Part shown: one piece after another, positions 57,782-64,000 of the stretch | How positions within the stretch are numbered: the first letter of the stretch is position 1 | How the letters are laid out: the number at the start of each line of letters is the position of its first letter | Source of the DNA: Microbacterium sp. YJN-G | GTDB lineage: Bacteria > Actinomycetota > Actinomycetes > Actinomycetales > Microbacteriaceae | Direction of reading: 5' to 3' | DNA length: 64,000 nucleotides | Assembly (NCBI RefSeq): GCF_015040615.1 | Contig: NZ_CP060402.1 | Span: 2,356,001 to 2,420,000, forward strand | The notes under the pieces: model-generated | The model's database searches: none | What the model was told of the DNA's origin: nothing | The model's input: the letters and a program-made list of their open reading frames with translations, nothing else | Program-made: the position numbers and the translations under genes

Positions 57782-57947
57782 CGTCTGCGCGGATAAGAGA
57801 CGGTAAGGCGACCAGTGCGGATGCAATGGAAATGGGGCGGGTTCAGGGGGAGCATTTCGTGTGCCGGGGCTCGCGTCGTGCCCTCGCGTCCCCATCGGCC
57901 ACTCCACGCGCCGCGCATCACGGAGGTCGGGTCACCTTCGGCAGGTC

Positions 57948-57974
57948 AGAGGGCCACCCTCCGGGCGGCCCTCT
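57948..57974 (-). terminator. Hairpin downstream of tRNA-Arg
   Basis: AGAGGGCC at 57948-57955 pairs with GGCCCTCT at 57967-57974 (8 bp, 11-nt loop), 12 bp beyond the tRNA 3' end. Probably terminates the tRNA transcript. The ~160 bp between it and the lsr2 terminator hold nothing that I can identify. Confidence 0.6.
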
Positions 57975-57985
57975 CTTGCGCGTCG

Positions 57986-58059
57986 TGCCCTCGACAGGAT
58001 TCGAACCTGCGACCTGCCCTTTAGGAGAGGGCTGCTCTATCCGACTGAGCTACGAAGGC
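57986..58059 (-). tRNA. tRNA-Arg (anticodon CCT)
   Basis: The acceptor stem GCCTTCG/CGAGGGC contains wobble pairs. The anticodon stem GCCCT/AGGGC encloses loop CTCCTAA, giving CCT, which reads AGG. The T-arm GGTTCGAATCC is standard. CCA is not encoded. Confidence 0.93.
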
Positions 58060-58095
58060 GCACGACAAGTCTAGCCGCGCGGCATCCGTCGTCGA

Positions 58096-58593
58096 TCACG
58101 CGGCCAGCGCCAGGTACGGCTCCCAGCGCGGGTCGCCGCGCTCCGTGCCGCGGACGGTCCAGGCGGTGCCGTGCGGAGGGCGCGGGGTGAGGCGCAGCTC
58201 CCAGCCCATCTCCTGCGGGGTGCGGTCGCTCTTGACGTTGTTGCACTTCAGGCAGCAGGCGACGAGGTTCTCCCAGCTGTCGGCGCCGCCGCGCGAGCGC
58301 GGCAGGATGTGGTCCATCGTCGCGGCCTGACGTCCGCAGTAGCCGCAGCGGTGGTCGTCACGGCGGAGCACGCCCCGGCGTGTGACCGGCTGTCGTCGTG
58401 CGACCGGCACGCGCACGTACCGGGTGAGGAGGATCACGACCGGCCGCTCGTGCGCACCGCGTTCCGACCAGACCGGGTCGCCTTCGACGTGCTCGATCAC
58501 GCTTGCTTTGTCGTTCATCACGAGCACCATGGCTCTCTTGAACGAGACCACCGTGAGGGGCTCGTATCCTGCGTTCAGTACCAGCGTGCGCAT
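58096..58593 (-). CDS. HNH endonuclease family protein
   Basis: The 165-residue protein begins MRTLVLNAGYEPLTVVSFKR, and has CGYCGR, MDHILPRSRGGADSWENLV and CNNVKSD: a zinc-bound HNH (beta-beta-alpha) nuclease module. This family is chromosomal, widespread and single-copy in actinobacteria, not specifically phage-borne. ATG 58593 is chosen because GAGAGG lies six nt upstream. Role unknown, possibly DNA repair. It lies just upstream of tRNA-Arg on the same strand. Confidence 0.92.
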   Translation of the reverse strand: MRTLVLNAGYEPLTVVSFKRAMVLVMNDKASVIEHVEGDPVWSERGAHERPVVILLTRYVRVPVARRQPVTRRGVLRRDDHRCGYCGRQAATMDHILPRSRGGADSWENLVACCLKCNNVKSDRTPQEMGWELRLTPRPPHGTAWTVRGTERGDPRWEPYLALAA

Positions 58594-58599
58594 CGTCAT

Positions 58600-58912
58600 C
58601 CTCTCGATCCGGCCGGGATGGCTTCCCGGCTCTCTCGACTCACACGACGCCGCGGGTGGCAGCGGTCGCAGGGATGAGAAAAGGCACTGTCTCAGAGACA
58701 GCGCCTTTCCTGCTCGACGATGCCGAGCCGTCCCTGCGGACGATGCCGATGAACCAGACGACCGAGCGCATCCATGGTTCGGATGCTCGGTATCTGCTCC
58801 ATCGGCTCTCTCCCGCCCTACGACGACGCGTACAGGCTAGCCCATCCGTCTGAACGGTGAGGGAACCGCGACCGACGAGCGGACGTCGTGTCGAATGTGG
58901 AGGATGCCGGCG
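58600..58912. other. Gene-free stretch with a strong hairpin
   Basis: The stretch lies between the HNH gene start and the M23 peptidase end. It holds one strong stem: AAGGC-A-CTGTCTC at 58681-58693 pairs with GAGACAG-C-GCCTT at 58695-58707 (one mismatch; tiny loop), flanked by AAA/TTT. This is probably the M23 gene terminator or a promoter-proximal attenuator of the HNH gene. No coding potential is convincing. Confidence 0.6.
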
Positions 58913-59734
58913 TCAGCCGGCGTTGACCCGCAGCCAGCCCATCGGCTCGACCAGCGAACCGTTGACCTTGACCTCGAAGTGCAGGTGTGCACCGTAGGAG
59001 CGGCCGGTGTTGCCGACCTTTCCGATGAACTGCCCGGGGCTGACGACCTGCCCGGCCGACACGGCACGGGTTCCGTTGGTCATGTGGCCGTAGAGGGTGG
59101 AGACCCGCTGGCCGCCGACGACCGAGTCGATGACGATCGCGACGCCGTAGCCGTAGTAGCTCTCGGTCGAGATGCGCACCACGCCGCCCGCGGCGGCGAA
59201 GATCGGCGTACCGGCGTTGGCGACCATGTCGGCGCCGTTGTGGCCGCTGTTGAGCGTGCGGCTGACGTAGTACGAACCGGCCGGCAGCGGGTAGCGCACC
59301 TGGCCGGATCCGGCGGCGACGAGTCGCAGATCCGCGTCGCTGACCCGGCTGCCACCGCTGGAGGCGACCCGGGCCGCCGCTGCGGCGCGCTTCTTCGCCG
59401 CTTCCTCGGCCTTCTTCTTCGCGATCTCGTCTGGTGTGGTCGCGGAGTAGGTGCCGCGGGTGAGCGGGGCTGCGGTCGCCTCGGACGCCACGACGAGCGA
59501 CTGCGCGTCATCGACGGCCATCTGCTGCAGGGTGGCGGCGCCGGCGACGGCGGGCTTGGTGGCGGCGTACGCCGGCAGTGCGACAGCGGCGACGAGAGCA
59601 CCGACGGCGGCGAAGATCGCGACCGTGCGCATGGGCTTCACACCGGATCGGGTCTTCGCGGTGCGGGTGGCGCGGGTTCGCGCCGGGTTCTTCTCGTTTT
59701 CAGCTGTCTCGGTTGTGGCGATGTCTGCGGCCAA
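58913..59734 (-). CDS. M23 (LytM-type) peptidoglycan endopeptidase
   Basis: The 273-residue protein has a cytoplasmic basic head, a membrane anchor or signal helix (VAIFAAVGALVAAVALPAYA, about residues 38-57), an Ala/Lys-rich linker, and a C-terminal LytM domain with zinc ligands in GHNGAD (His, Asp) and HLHFE (His), plus STLYGHM. It cleaves peptidoglycan crosslinks outside the membrane. Translation most likely starts at TTG 59734: AGGAGG lies exactly 8 nt upstream, whereas the upstream ATG 59764 has no ribosome-binding site. A long 5' leader precedes it. Confidence 0.9.
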   Translation of the reverse strand: MAADIATTETAENEKNPARTRATRTAKTRSGVKPMRTVAIFAAVGALVAAVALPAYAATKPAVAGAATLQQMAVDDAQSLVVASEATAAPLTRGTYSATTPDEIAKKKAEEAAKKRAAAAARVASSGGSRVSDADLRLVAAGSGQVRYPLPAGSYYVSRTLNSGHNGADMVANAGTPIFAAAGGVVRISTESYYGYGVAIVIDSVVGGQRVSTLYGHMTNGTRAVSAGQVVSPGQFIGKVGNTGRSYGAHLHFEVKVNGSLVEPMGWLRVNAG

Positions 59735-59987
59735 AAGAAGGTCCTCCTGCGCCTCCGCGCTCATCGGGCAAGCGCAGGCTCGTCAGCAAAGTCGATTCTC
59801 GGGCACGTATGTCACACGGCACGTTGTGCGAACTGATCACGGAGACGACGAGCCAGGGAGGCGATCCCCGTGATTTGTCCCCGGCGGGCTTCTTCGCCGA
59901 CGACCTCACCGAGGTTACCGGAAGATAACGATTCTGTCACCCTGTGAACCTGGCAATCCGTCGAGGCCACCGAGAAACCGCGTTTGA
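59735..59987 (-). promoter_or_regulatory. Long 5' leader of the M23 peptidase gene, possible c-di-AMP (ydaO-type) element
   Basis: About 250 nt between the DtxR-family gene and the TTG start. It holds GC-rich segments (GCCGGGGACAAATCACGGGG and CCCGAGAATC on the minus strand) that loosely resemble the conserved core of ydaO riboswitches, which commonly precede cell-wall hydrolase genes in actinobacteria. The match is by eye and weak; AGGAGG ends the leader. Confidence 0.25.
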
Positions 59988-60689
59988 TCAGGCGTTCTCG
60001 CCAACGAGGAAGATGTGCGCGGCGAGTTCGACGGGCAGTTCCAGCCCTTCCTCGCGCCCCTCCATCCGGATCAGCACGTAACCCTCGTTGTAGCAGTACT
60101 CCCCGCGTGCACCCGGGACGACGCCTGCCTCGCGCAGCTGCTCGAGCAGCTCGGGGTCGACCTGCGCGGGCTCGGCGAGACGGCGCACCGTGCCCTCGAT
60201 GGGCTCGCCCGCGGCATCCAGCTTCTTCACGAGACCGATGACGCCGTCGTCGAACGACCGCGAGGCGATGTCGCCGAGCTGGTCGAGGCCCGGGATCGGG
60301 TTGCCGTACGGCGACTCGGTCGGGTGGCCGAGCAGCTCGACGAGGCGCCGCTCGACCTGCTCGCTCATGACGTGCTCCCAGCGGCACGCCTCTTCGTGCA
60401 CGTAGGCCCAGTCCAGGCCGATGACGTCCGAGAGCAGGCGCTCGGCCAGACGGTGCTTGCGCATGACGTCGACGGCCTTGCGGCGGCCAGAGTCGGTGAG
60501 CTCGAGACGGCGGTCCTCCGAGACGACGACCAGGCCGTCGCGCTCCATCCGGCCGACGGTCTGCGACACGGTCGGCCCGGAGTGCCCGAGCCGCTCGGAG
60601 ATGCGCGCACGCAGAGGGACGATCTTCTCCTCCTCGAGCTCGAGGATGGTGCGGAGATACATCTCTGTCGTATCGATCAGGTCGGTCAT
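59988..60689 (-). CDS. DtxR/IdeR-family metal-dependent repressor
   Basis: The 233-residue protein has a DtxR winged helix (residues 5-65, ARISERLGHSGPTVSQTVGR), a dimerisation/metal domain and an SH3-like C-terminal domain. With the start at 60689 (GGAGG six nt upstream) all known DtxR metal ligands fall on the canonical numbers: primary site M10, C102, E105, H106; ancillary site H79, E83, H98. That favours Fe(II)-type sensing over the Mn-type MntR pattern. It is divergent from serC, with a DtxR-box-like sequence in the gap, consistent with autoregulation. Confidence 0.95.
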   Translation of the reverse strand: MTDLIDTTEMYLRTILELEEEKIVPLRARISERLGHSGPTVSQTVGRMERDGLVVVSEDRRLELTDSGRRKAVDVMRKHRLAERLLSDVIGLDWAYVHEEACRWEHVMSEQVERRLVELLGHPTESPYGNPIPGLDQLGDIASRSFDDGVIGLVKKLDAAGEPIEGTVRRLAEPAQVDPELLEQLREAGVVPGARGEYCYNEGYVLIRMEGREEGLELPVELAAHIFLVGENA

Positions 60690-60708
60690 GCGGGCCCTCC
60701 GGAGGTTC

Positions 60709-60727
60709 TTAGGCAAGCCTACCTACT
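60709..60727. promoter_or_regulatory. DtxR/IdeR iron box
   Basis: TTAGGCAAGCCTACCTACT at 60709-60727 matches the left half and centre of the 19-bp consensus TTAGGTTAGCCTAACCTAA; its core TAGGC-AA-GCCTA is a dyad. It sits 20 bp before the DtxR-family start codon. Confidence 0.6.
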
Positions 60728-60778
60728 CCCCTGTCGTCGCGGCGCGTCACGCGAATCGAGCGAGGCCGGAGCGCGCCC

Positions 60779-60784
60779 TAGAAT
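60779..60784 (+). promoter_or_regulatory. Leaderless promoter -10 box of serC
   Basis: TAGAAT at 60779-60784 is followed by 6 nt and the serC ATG 60791, with no ribosome-binding site. It places the transcription start at or next to the A of ATG. Confidence 0.65.
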
Positions 60785-60790
60785 CTAGCC

Positions 60791-61900
60791 ATGGCGATCG
60801 AGATCCCCCGTGAACTCCTGCCCGTCGACGGCCGCTTCGGGTGCGGTCCGTCCAAAGTGCGCCCGGCGCAGATCGAGGCGCTCGCCTCGGTGGGGTCGAG
60901 CCTGCTGGGCACCTCCCACCGGCAGGCGCCGGTGAAGGATCTCGTCGCCAGCGTGCGCGAGCGCCTGGCGGCGCTTTTCCGTCTGCCGGACGGCTACGAG
61001 ATCCTGCTCGGCAACGGCGGGTCGACGGCGTTCTGGGATGCCGCGGCCTTCGGCCTGATCGAGCGCCGCAGCCAGAACCTGGTCTTCGGCGAGTTCGGAG
61101 GCAAGTTCGCCAAGGCCGCCGCGGCCCCGTGGCTGGAGGCGCCGGATGTGCGCAACGCCGAGCCCGGCAGCCTGACCGCCGCCGAGATCGTGGAGGGCGT
61201 CGACGTGTACGCCTGGCCGCACAACGAGACCTCCACCGGCGTCGCGGCCCCCGTGCAGCGCGTCGCCGCCGACGGAGCGCTGACCGTGATCGACGCGACA
61301 AGCGCAGCCGGCGGCATCGACTTCGATGTCACCCAGGCCGACGTCTACTATTTCGCACCGCAGAAGAACCTCGGCTCCGACGGCGGACTGTGGTTCGCCG
61401 CGGTCTCCCCCGCCGCGATCGAACGCATCGAGCGCATCGCGGCATCCGGGCGGTACATCCCCGAGTTCCTCAGCCTGAAGAACGCCGTCGACAACTCGCG
61501 CCTCAGCCAGACGCTGAACACCCCGGCGCTGACGACGCTGCACCTGCTCGACAGCCAGCTGGACTGGATCCTCGGCAACGGCGGCCTGCAGTGGGCCGCC
61601 GCCCGCACCGCGGAGTCGTCTGGCCTGCTGTACGACTGGGCCGAGGCATCGTCGGTGGCGACCCCGTTCGTCGCGGACCCTGCGCACCGCTCCCCCGTCG
61701 TCGCGACGATCGACTTCGACGACAGCATCGACGCCGCGGCGATCGCGAAGACGCTGCGCGCCAACGGCATCGTCGACACCGAGCCGTACCGCAAGCTCGG
61801 CCGCAACCAGCTGCGCATCGCGACCTTCGTGTCGATCGAGCCGGACGACATCCGTCAACTGGTCCGCTCGATCGAGCACGTGCTGGCCAACCAGGGCTGA
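60791..61900 (+). CDS. serC: Phosphoserine aminotransferase
   Basis: The 369-residue PLP enzyme makes phosphoserine in serine synthesis. Motifs: FGCGPSKVRPAQIEAL, LLGTSHRQAPVKDLV, GNGGSTAFWDAA, WPHNETSTG, VIDATSAAGG and the PLP-Lys in YYFAPQKNLGSDGG. This is the actinobacterial/Methanosarcina-type SerC. Length is normal. It is divergent from the DtxR-family gene, so iron might influence its promoter, though the iron box lies 70 bp upstream of its -10. Confidence 0.96.
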   Translation: MAIEIPRELLPVDGRFGCGPSKVRPAQIEALASVGSSLLGTSHRQAPVKDLVASVRERLAALFRLPDGYEILLGNGGSTAFWDAAAFGLIERRSQNLVFGEFGGKFAKAAAAPWLEAPDVRNAEPGSLTAAEIVEGVDVYAWPHNETSTGVAAPVQRVAADGALTVIDATSAAGGIDFDVTQADVYYFAPQKNLGSDGGLWFAAVSPAAIERIERIAASGRYIPEFLSLKNAVDNSRLSQTLNTPALTTLHLLDSQLDWILGNGGLQWAAARTAESSGLLYDWAEASSVATPFVADPAHRSPVVATIDFDDSIDAAAIAKTLRANGIVDTEPYRKLGRNQLRIATFVSIEPDDIRQLVRSIEHVLANQG

Positions 61901-61912
61901 GCCCCCACCCGC

Positions 61913-61971
61913 CGAAACCCCTCCTGACTGTCGAAACCCCTCCTGAATCGCGTGATTCAGGAGGGGTTTCG
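61913..61971. terminator. serC terminator with a duplicated 5' arm
   Basis: CGAAACCCCTCCTGAATC (61932-61949) pairs perfectly with GATTCAGGAGGGGTTTCG (61954-61971), 18 bp with a GCGT loop. A second copy of the left arm, CGAAACCCCTCCTGA, lies 19 bp upstream (61913-61927) and could pair with the same right arm over 15 bp. It lies between convergent serC and DUF3027 genes. Confidence 0.9.
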
Positions 61972-62005
61972 GCAATCAGAGGGGGTCTCGACGAAGAGTG
62001 AGAGG

Positions 62006-62584
62006 TCACTCTTCGTCGTCGGAGTCCTCGTCCGACTCGTCGTCATCCGACTCGTCGTCGTCCGAGTCGTCGTCGTCCGAGTCGTCGGAGTCGTCGAGCT
62101 CGTCGATGTCGACGCCGTCCAGGTCGCCGCCGTGCAGATGCGGCGAGCCGTCCTCGTCGAAGTCCGACGCGTCGAGGTCATCGACATCGTCGAGCTCCTC
62201 GTCATCGTCATCGCCCTCGGCATCCGTGCTCTCCGCATCGGAGTCCGCCGCCGCCTGCTCGGCGAGCTCGGCCTGGTGCGCCCGGTAGTCGGCCAGGCGC
62301 TCCGCCCACGGCACCCAGTCCGGCGCGAGCAGCGCGCCGTCGCCCGGCATGAGTTCGACCTCGAGCACGGTGGGCTCTTCGCCCTCGACCTGCGCGACGC
62401 TGACCGTCCAGTACCAGCCCGGGTACCCCGGAAGCCGGTTCTCGAAGCGCAGCGAGAGCGCGCCGCTCTCCTCGACCGTGTGGCCGGCGGCCGGGCCGAC
62501 CGTGGAGGGCGCGGTGACCTCGTGCAGTGCGGCGAGCGCCAGCTCGCGCGCTGCCGAGGCGAGTTCGTCAGGCGTCGAGGTCAT
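62006..62584 (-). CDS. DUF3027-family protein with an acidic repeat tail
   Basis: The 192-residue protein has a DUF3027 core (about 1-105, RFENRLPGYPGWYWTVSVAQ, then VLEVELMPGDGALLAPDWVPW) and an extremely acidic tail of about 80 residues dominated by Asp/Glu/Ser (DDSDDSDDDDSDDDESDDDE type). The core is shorter than I remember for typical DUF3027 proteins. Its start overlaps the end of the cold-shock gene by 17 bp, so they are translationally coupled, a conserved actinobacterial pair. Function unknown. Confidence 0.88.
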   Translation of the reverse strand: MTSTPDELASAARELALAALHEVTAPSTVGPAAGHTVEESGALSLRFENRLPGYPGWYWTVSVAQVEGEEPTVLEVELMPGDGALLAPDWVPWAERLADYRAHQAELAEQAAADSDAESTDAEGDDDDEELDDVDDLDASDFDEDGSPHLHGGDLDGVDIDELDDSDDSDDDDSDDDESDDDESDEDSDDEE

Positions 62585-62948
62585 CGGCGACCTTGCGCAG
62601 CACGGCGGCGACGGTGCGACTGCGCCCCGCCGAGGGATAGCGTCCTCGTCGCAGTTCGCCGCCCAGCTCATCGAGCATCCGCACGACGTCCTCGACGATG
62701 ATCGCCATGTCGTCTGCGGGCTTGCGGCTGGCCTTCGCCAGACTGGGGGGTGCGTCGAGCACCCGCACCGAGAGGGCCTGCGGTCCGCGGCGGCCATCGG
62801 CCAGCCCGAACTCCACGCGGGTGTTCTTCTTCACGGAGACGCCTTCAGGAAGGGCCGAGGCGTGCAGGAAGACGTCCTGGCCGTCATCGGATGCGATGAA
62901 GCCGAACCCCTTCTCGTCGTCGTAGAACCTGACCTTGCCGGTGGGCAT
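62568..62948 (-). CDS. Cold-shock-domain protein with C-terminal extension
   Basis: The 126-residue protein has an N-terminal cold-shock domain with RNP motifs KGFGFI and DVFLHAS, then an extension of about 60 residues (DDMAIIVEDVVRMLDELGGE, then SRTVAAVLRKVADDLDA) that is helical. The long form is typical of the actinobacterial Csp encoded next to DUF3027. It should bind RNA or single-stranded DNA. AGCGAGG precedes ATG 62948. Confidence 0.92.
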   Translation of the reverse strand: MPTGKVRFYDDEKGFGFIASDDGQDVFLHASALPEGVSVKKNTRVEFGLADGRRGPQALSVRVLDAPPSLAKASRKPADDMAIIVEDVVRMLDELGGELRRGRYPSAGRSRTVAAVLRKVADDLDA

Positions 62949-63049
62949 GGGAGAACCTCGCTGAGTGAAACTGGGTGGAACGTCGCACGGCGGTGCGACA
63001 CCTCCAGCCTACCCGTCCTGCCCAGCGCTCACGCGATACGCTGAGGGTG

Positions 63050-63325
63050 ATGAGCACGCATGATGACCGCCCTGAGCCGGCGGCCGGACGATTCGATCGC
63101 CTCCTGGCCTACTCGGCGCTGATCCTGGCCGCACTCTCGATCATCAGCTTCTTCGCGATCATCATCGGCACCGCCACCGGCATGGATCAGAAGGCGTTCG
63201 GCACCGGCGTCTGGCCGGTCATCGCGGCGCTGCCCCTCTTCGGCCTCCCCCTCGCGTTCATCCTGATCATGGCGCTGCTGATCACCACCTACGTCCGCAA
63301 GGGGCGCGCGGGCAAGCGGTCCTGA
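63050..63325 (+). CDS. Small two-helix membrane protein
   Basis: A 91-residue protein with two membrane spans (YSALILAALSIISFFAIIIG and WPVIAALPLFGLPLAFILIM) and a basic tail. I do not recognise a named family; multidrug- or multi-transmembrane-associated roles cannot be judged. TACGCT lies seven nt before ATG 63050. It is followed at once by the helicase-associated gene on the same strand. Confidence 0.78.
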   Translation: MSTHDDRPEPAAGRFDRLLAYSALILAALSIISFFAIIIGTATGMDQKAFGTGVWPVIAALPLFGLPLAFILIMALLITTYVRKGRAGKRS

Positions 63326-63330
63326 GCCCG

Positions 63331-64000
63331 ATGAGCACTCACGCGCGCCCGCTGGCCGACAGGCTGGCCGCGGCGAGCGATGCGCAACTGCAACGGCTGC
63401 TGGCCGTGCGCGCGGTGCGCGCGGATGCCGATTGGTCGGACTTCTTCGACGCCGCCGAGGCGCTGCTCGAACCGGCGTCCATCGAGCGCGGCCTCGCCGT
63501 CCTCACCGGCGCCGAGGCGCGGGCGCTGTGCGATGCGATCGACGGCAGAGCGGATGCCGCGGTGCTGAGCGAGCTCTCGACCCTGGGGTTCATCGGCGCA
63601 GGCGACCGGGTGCTCGCGCCCGTGGCCGCGATCGTCGCCGAGCTGCCGCCCATCGACGACGCAGCCAGCTCAGCTGAGACACCCGCGTCGGACGGCGCCG
63701 CCGCGCGCGCCGCCGAGCGGGCTTTCACGACGATCGGGGCACTGTCCGACCTGCTGCTGGCGGCGCGCACCGCACCTCTCGCCTTGGTCGCCACCGGAGC
63801 GCTCAGCGCCGGCGAGCGGCGCCGGTTCAGCGCCGCGGTCGATCTCGAGGATCTGCGCGAGATCGCCGCCCTGTCGGGACTGGCCCGCGCCGTTGACCGG
63901 GAGCTGCTGATCACCCGTGCCGCTGAGGAGTGGCTCGCCGCCTCGTTCGCCCCGCGCTGGGCCCGGGTCGCCGACGCGTTCCGCACGGCGCTGCCGGACG
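63331..64000 (+). CDS. Helicase-associated domain protein, N-terminal part only
   Basis: The first ~223 residues are in the window; the frame runs off the right edge. The sequence STHARPLADRLAAASDAQLQ, then WSDFFDAAEALLEP, fits the N-terminal winged-helix-like region of actinobacterial helicase-associated (XPB/Ssl2-like, Helicase_C_3) proteins that are encoded next to csp/DUF3027 and often before the XPB-type helicase. Assignment rests partly on context. ATG 63331 follows the membrane-protein gene by 5 nt. Confidence 0.7.
   Translation, partial: MSTHARPLADRLAAASDAQLQRLLAVRAVRADADWSDFFDAAEALLEPASIERGLAVLTGAEARALCDAIDGRADAAVLSELSTLGFIGAGDRVLAPVAAIVAELPPIDDAASSAETPASDGAAARAAERAFTTIGALSDLLLAARTAPLALVATGALSAGERRRFSAAVDLEDLREIAALSGLARAVDRELLITRAAEEWLAASFAPRWARVADAFRTALPD

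Noticed and set aside
57732..57985. A gene between lsr2 and tRNA-Arg
   Set aside because: Short frames exist, but none has a ribosome-binding site or a recognisable product; two hairpins explain most of the structure.

Overview
The window is high-GC chromosomal DNA from an actinobacterium, most likely a Microbacterium or a close relative in Microbacteriaceae. Reasons: the codon and GC pattern, an actinobacterial rRNA operon with no tRNA in its spacer, an Lsr2-type nucleoid protein, a complete DtxR/IdeR-type iron regulator, an nrdHIEF ribonucleotide reductase operon, a csp/DUF3027/helicase-associated cluster, and many genes that appear to be transcribed without a leader (TANNNT -10 box 6-7 nt before ATG or GTG).

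1-13.3 kb is a carbohydrate island. A minus-strand operon (MFS carrier, GH78 alpha-L-rhamnosidase, GH1 beta-glucosidase cut by the window edge) faces a TetR regulator across two spaced palindromic operators. Next come a second MFS carrier facing a DeoR regulator, a second GH78 facing a third MFS carrier, an HSL-type esterase and a MarR regulator. Neither GH78 has a signal peptide, so imported rhamnosylated plant glycosides are the likely substrates.

13.3-22.3 kb holds purU, a very small integrative element (two small genes, an excisionase-like HTH protein, a tyrosine integrase and an array of heptamer sites), and the nrdH-nrdI-nrdE-nrdF operon. A free-standing GIY-YIG homing-type endonuclease gene sits between nrdE and nrdF and is translationally coupled to nrdF. 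Two NrdR boxes lie upstream of nrdH. An IS256-family element follows at 22.3-23.7 kb.

23.7-31.7 kb carries an MFS carrier, an acyl-CoA dehydrogenase-like flavoprotein, a CsoR/RcnR-family metal sensor, a DUF445 protein, two small coupled genes, an NAD(P)-binding protein and a secreted GH43 arabinanase with Ig-like and LamG modules. 31.8-38.1 kb is the histidine-degradation operon hutHUIG with a divergent IclR regulator; hutU begins with a five-copy 15-bp tandem repeat.

38.4-44.0 kb is a 16S-23S-5S rRNA operon on the minus strand with two near-identical promoters. 44.2-54.2 kb holds an F420-type oxidoreductase facing a MarR regulator, tRNA-Ala(CGC), a membrane protein, a GNAT enzyme, galU facing the 5-formyl-THF cyclo-ligase/FmdB/mscL operon, a 1234-residue helicase-like protein with eroded Walker motifs and a C-terminal nuclease-like domain, and an O6-alkylguanine transferase homologue that lacks the reactive cysteine. 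54.4-64 kb holds the acetate symporter pair actP/DUF485 facing a RamA-like LuxR regulator, lsr2, tRNA-Arg(CCT), an HNH protein, an M23 peptidase, the DtxR-family regulator facing serC, and the csp/DUF3027 pair followed by the start of a helicase-associated protein.
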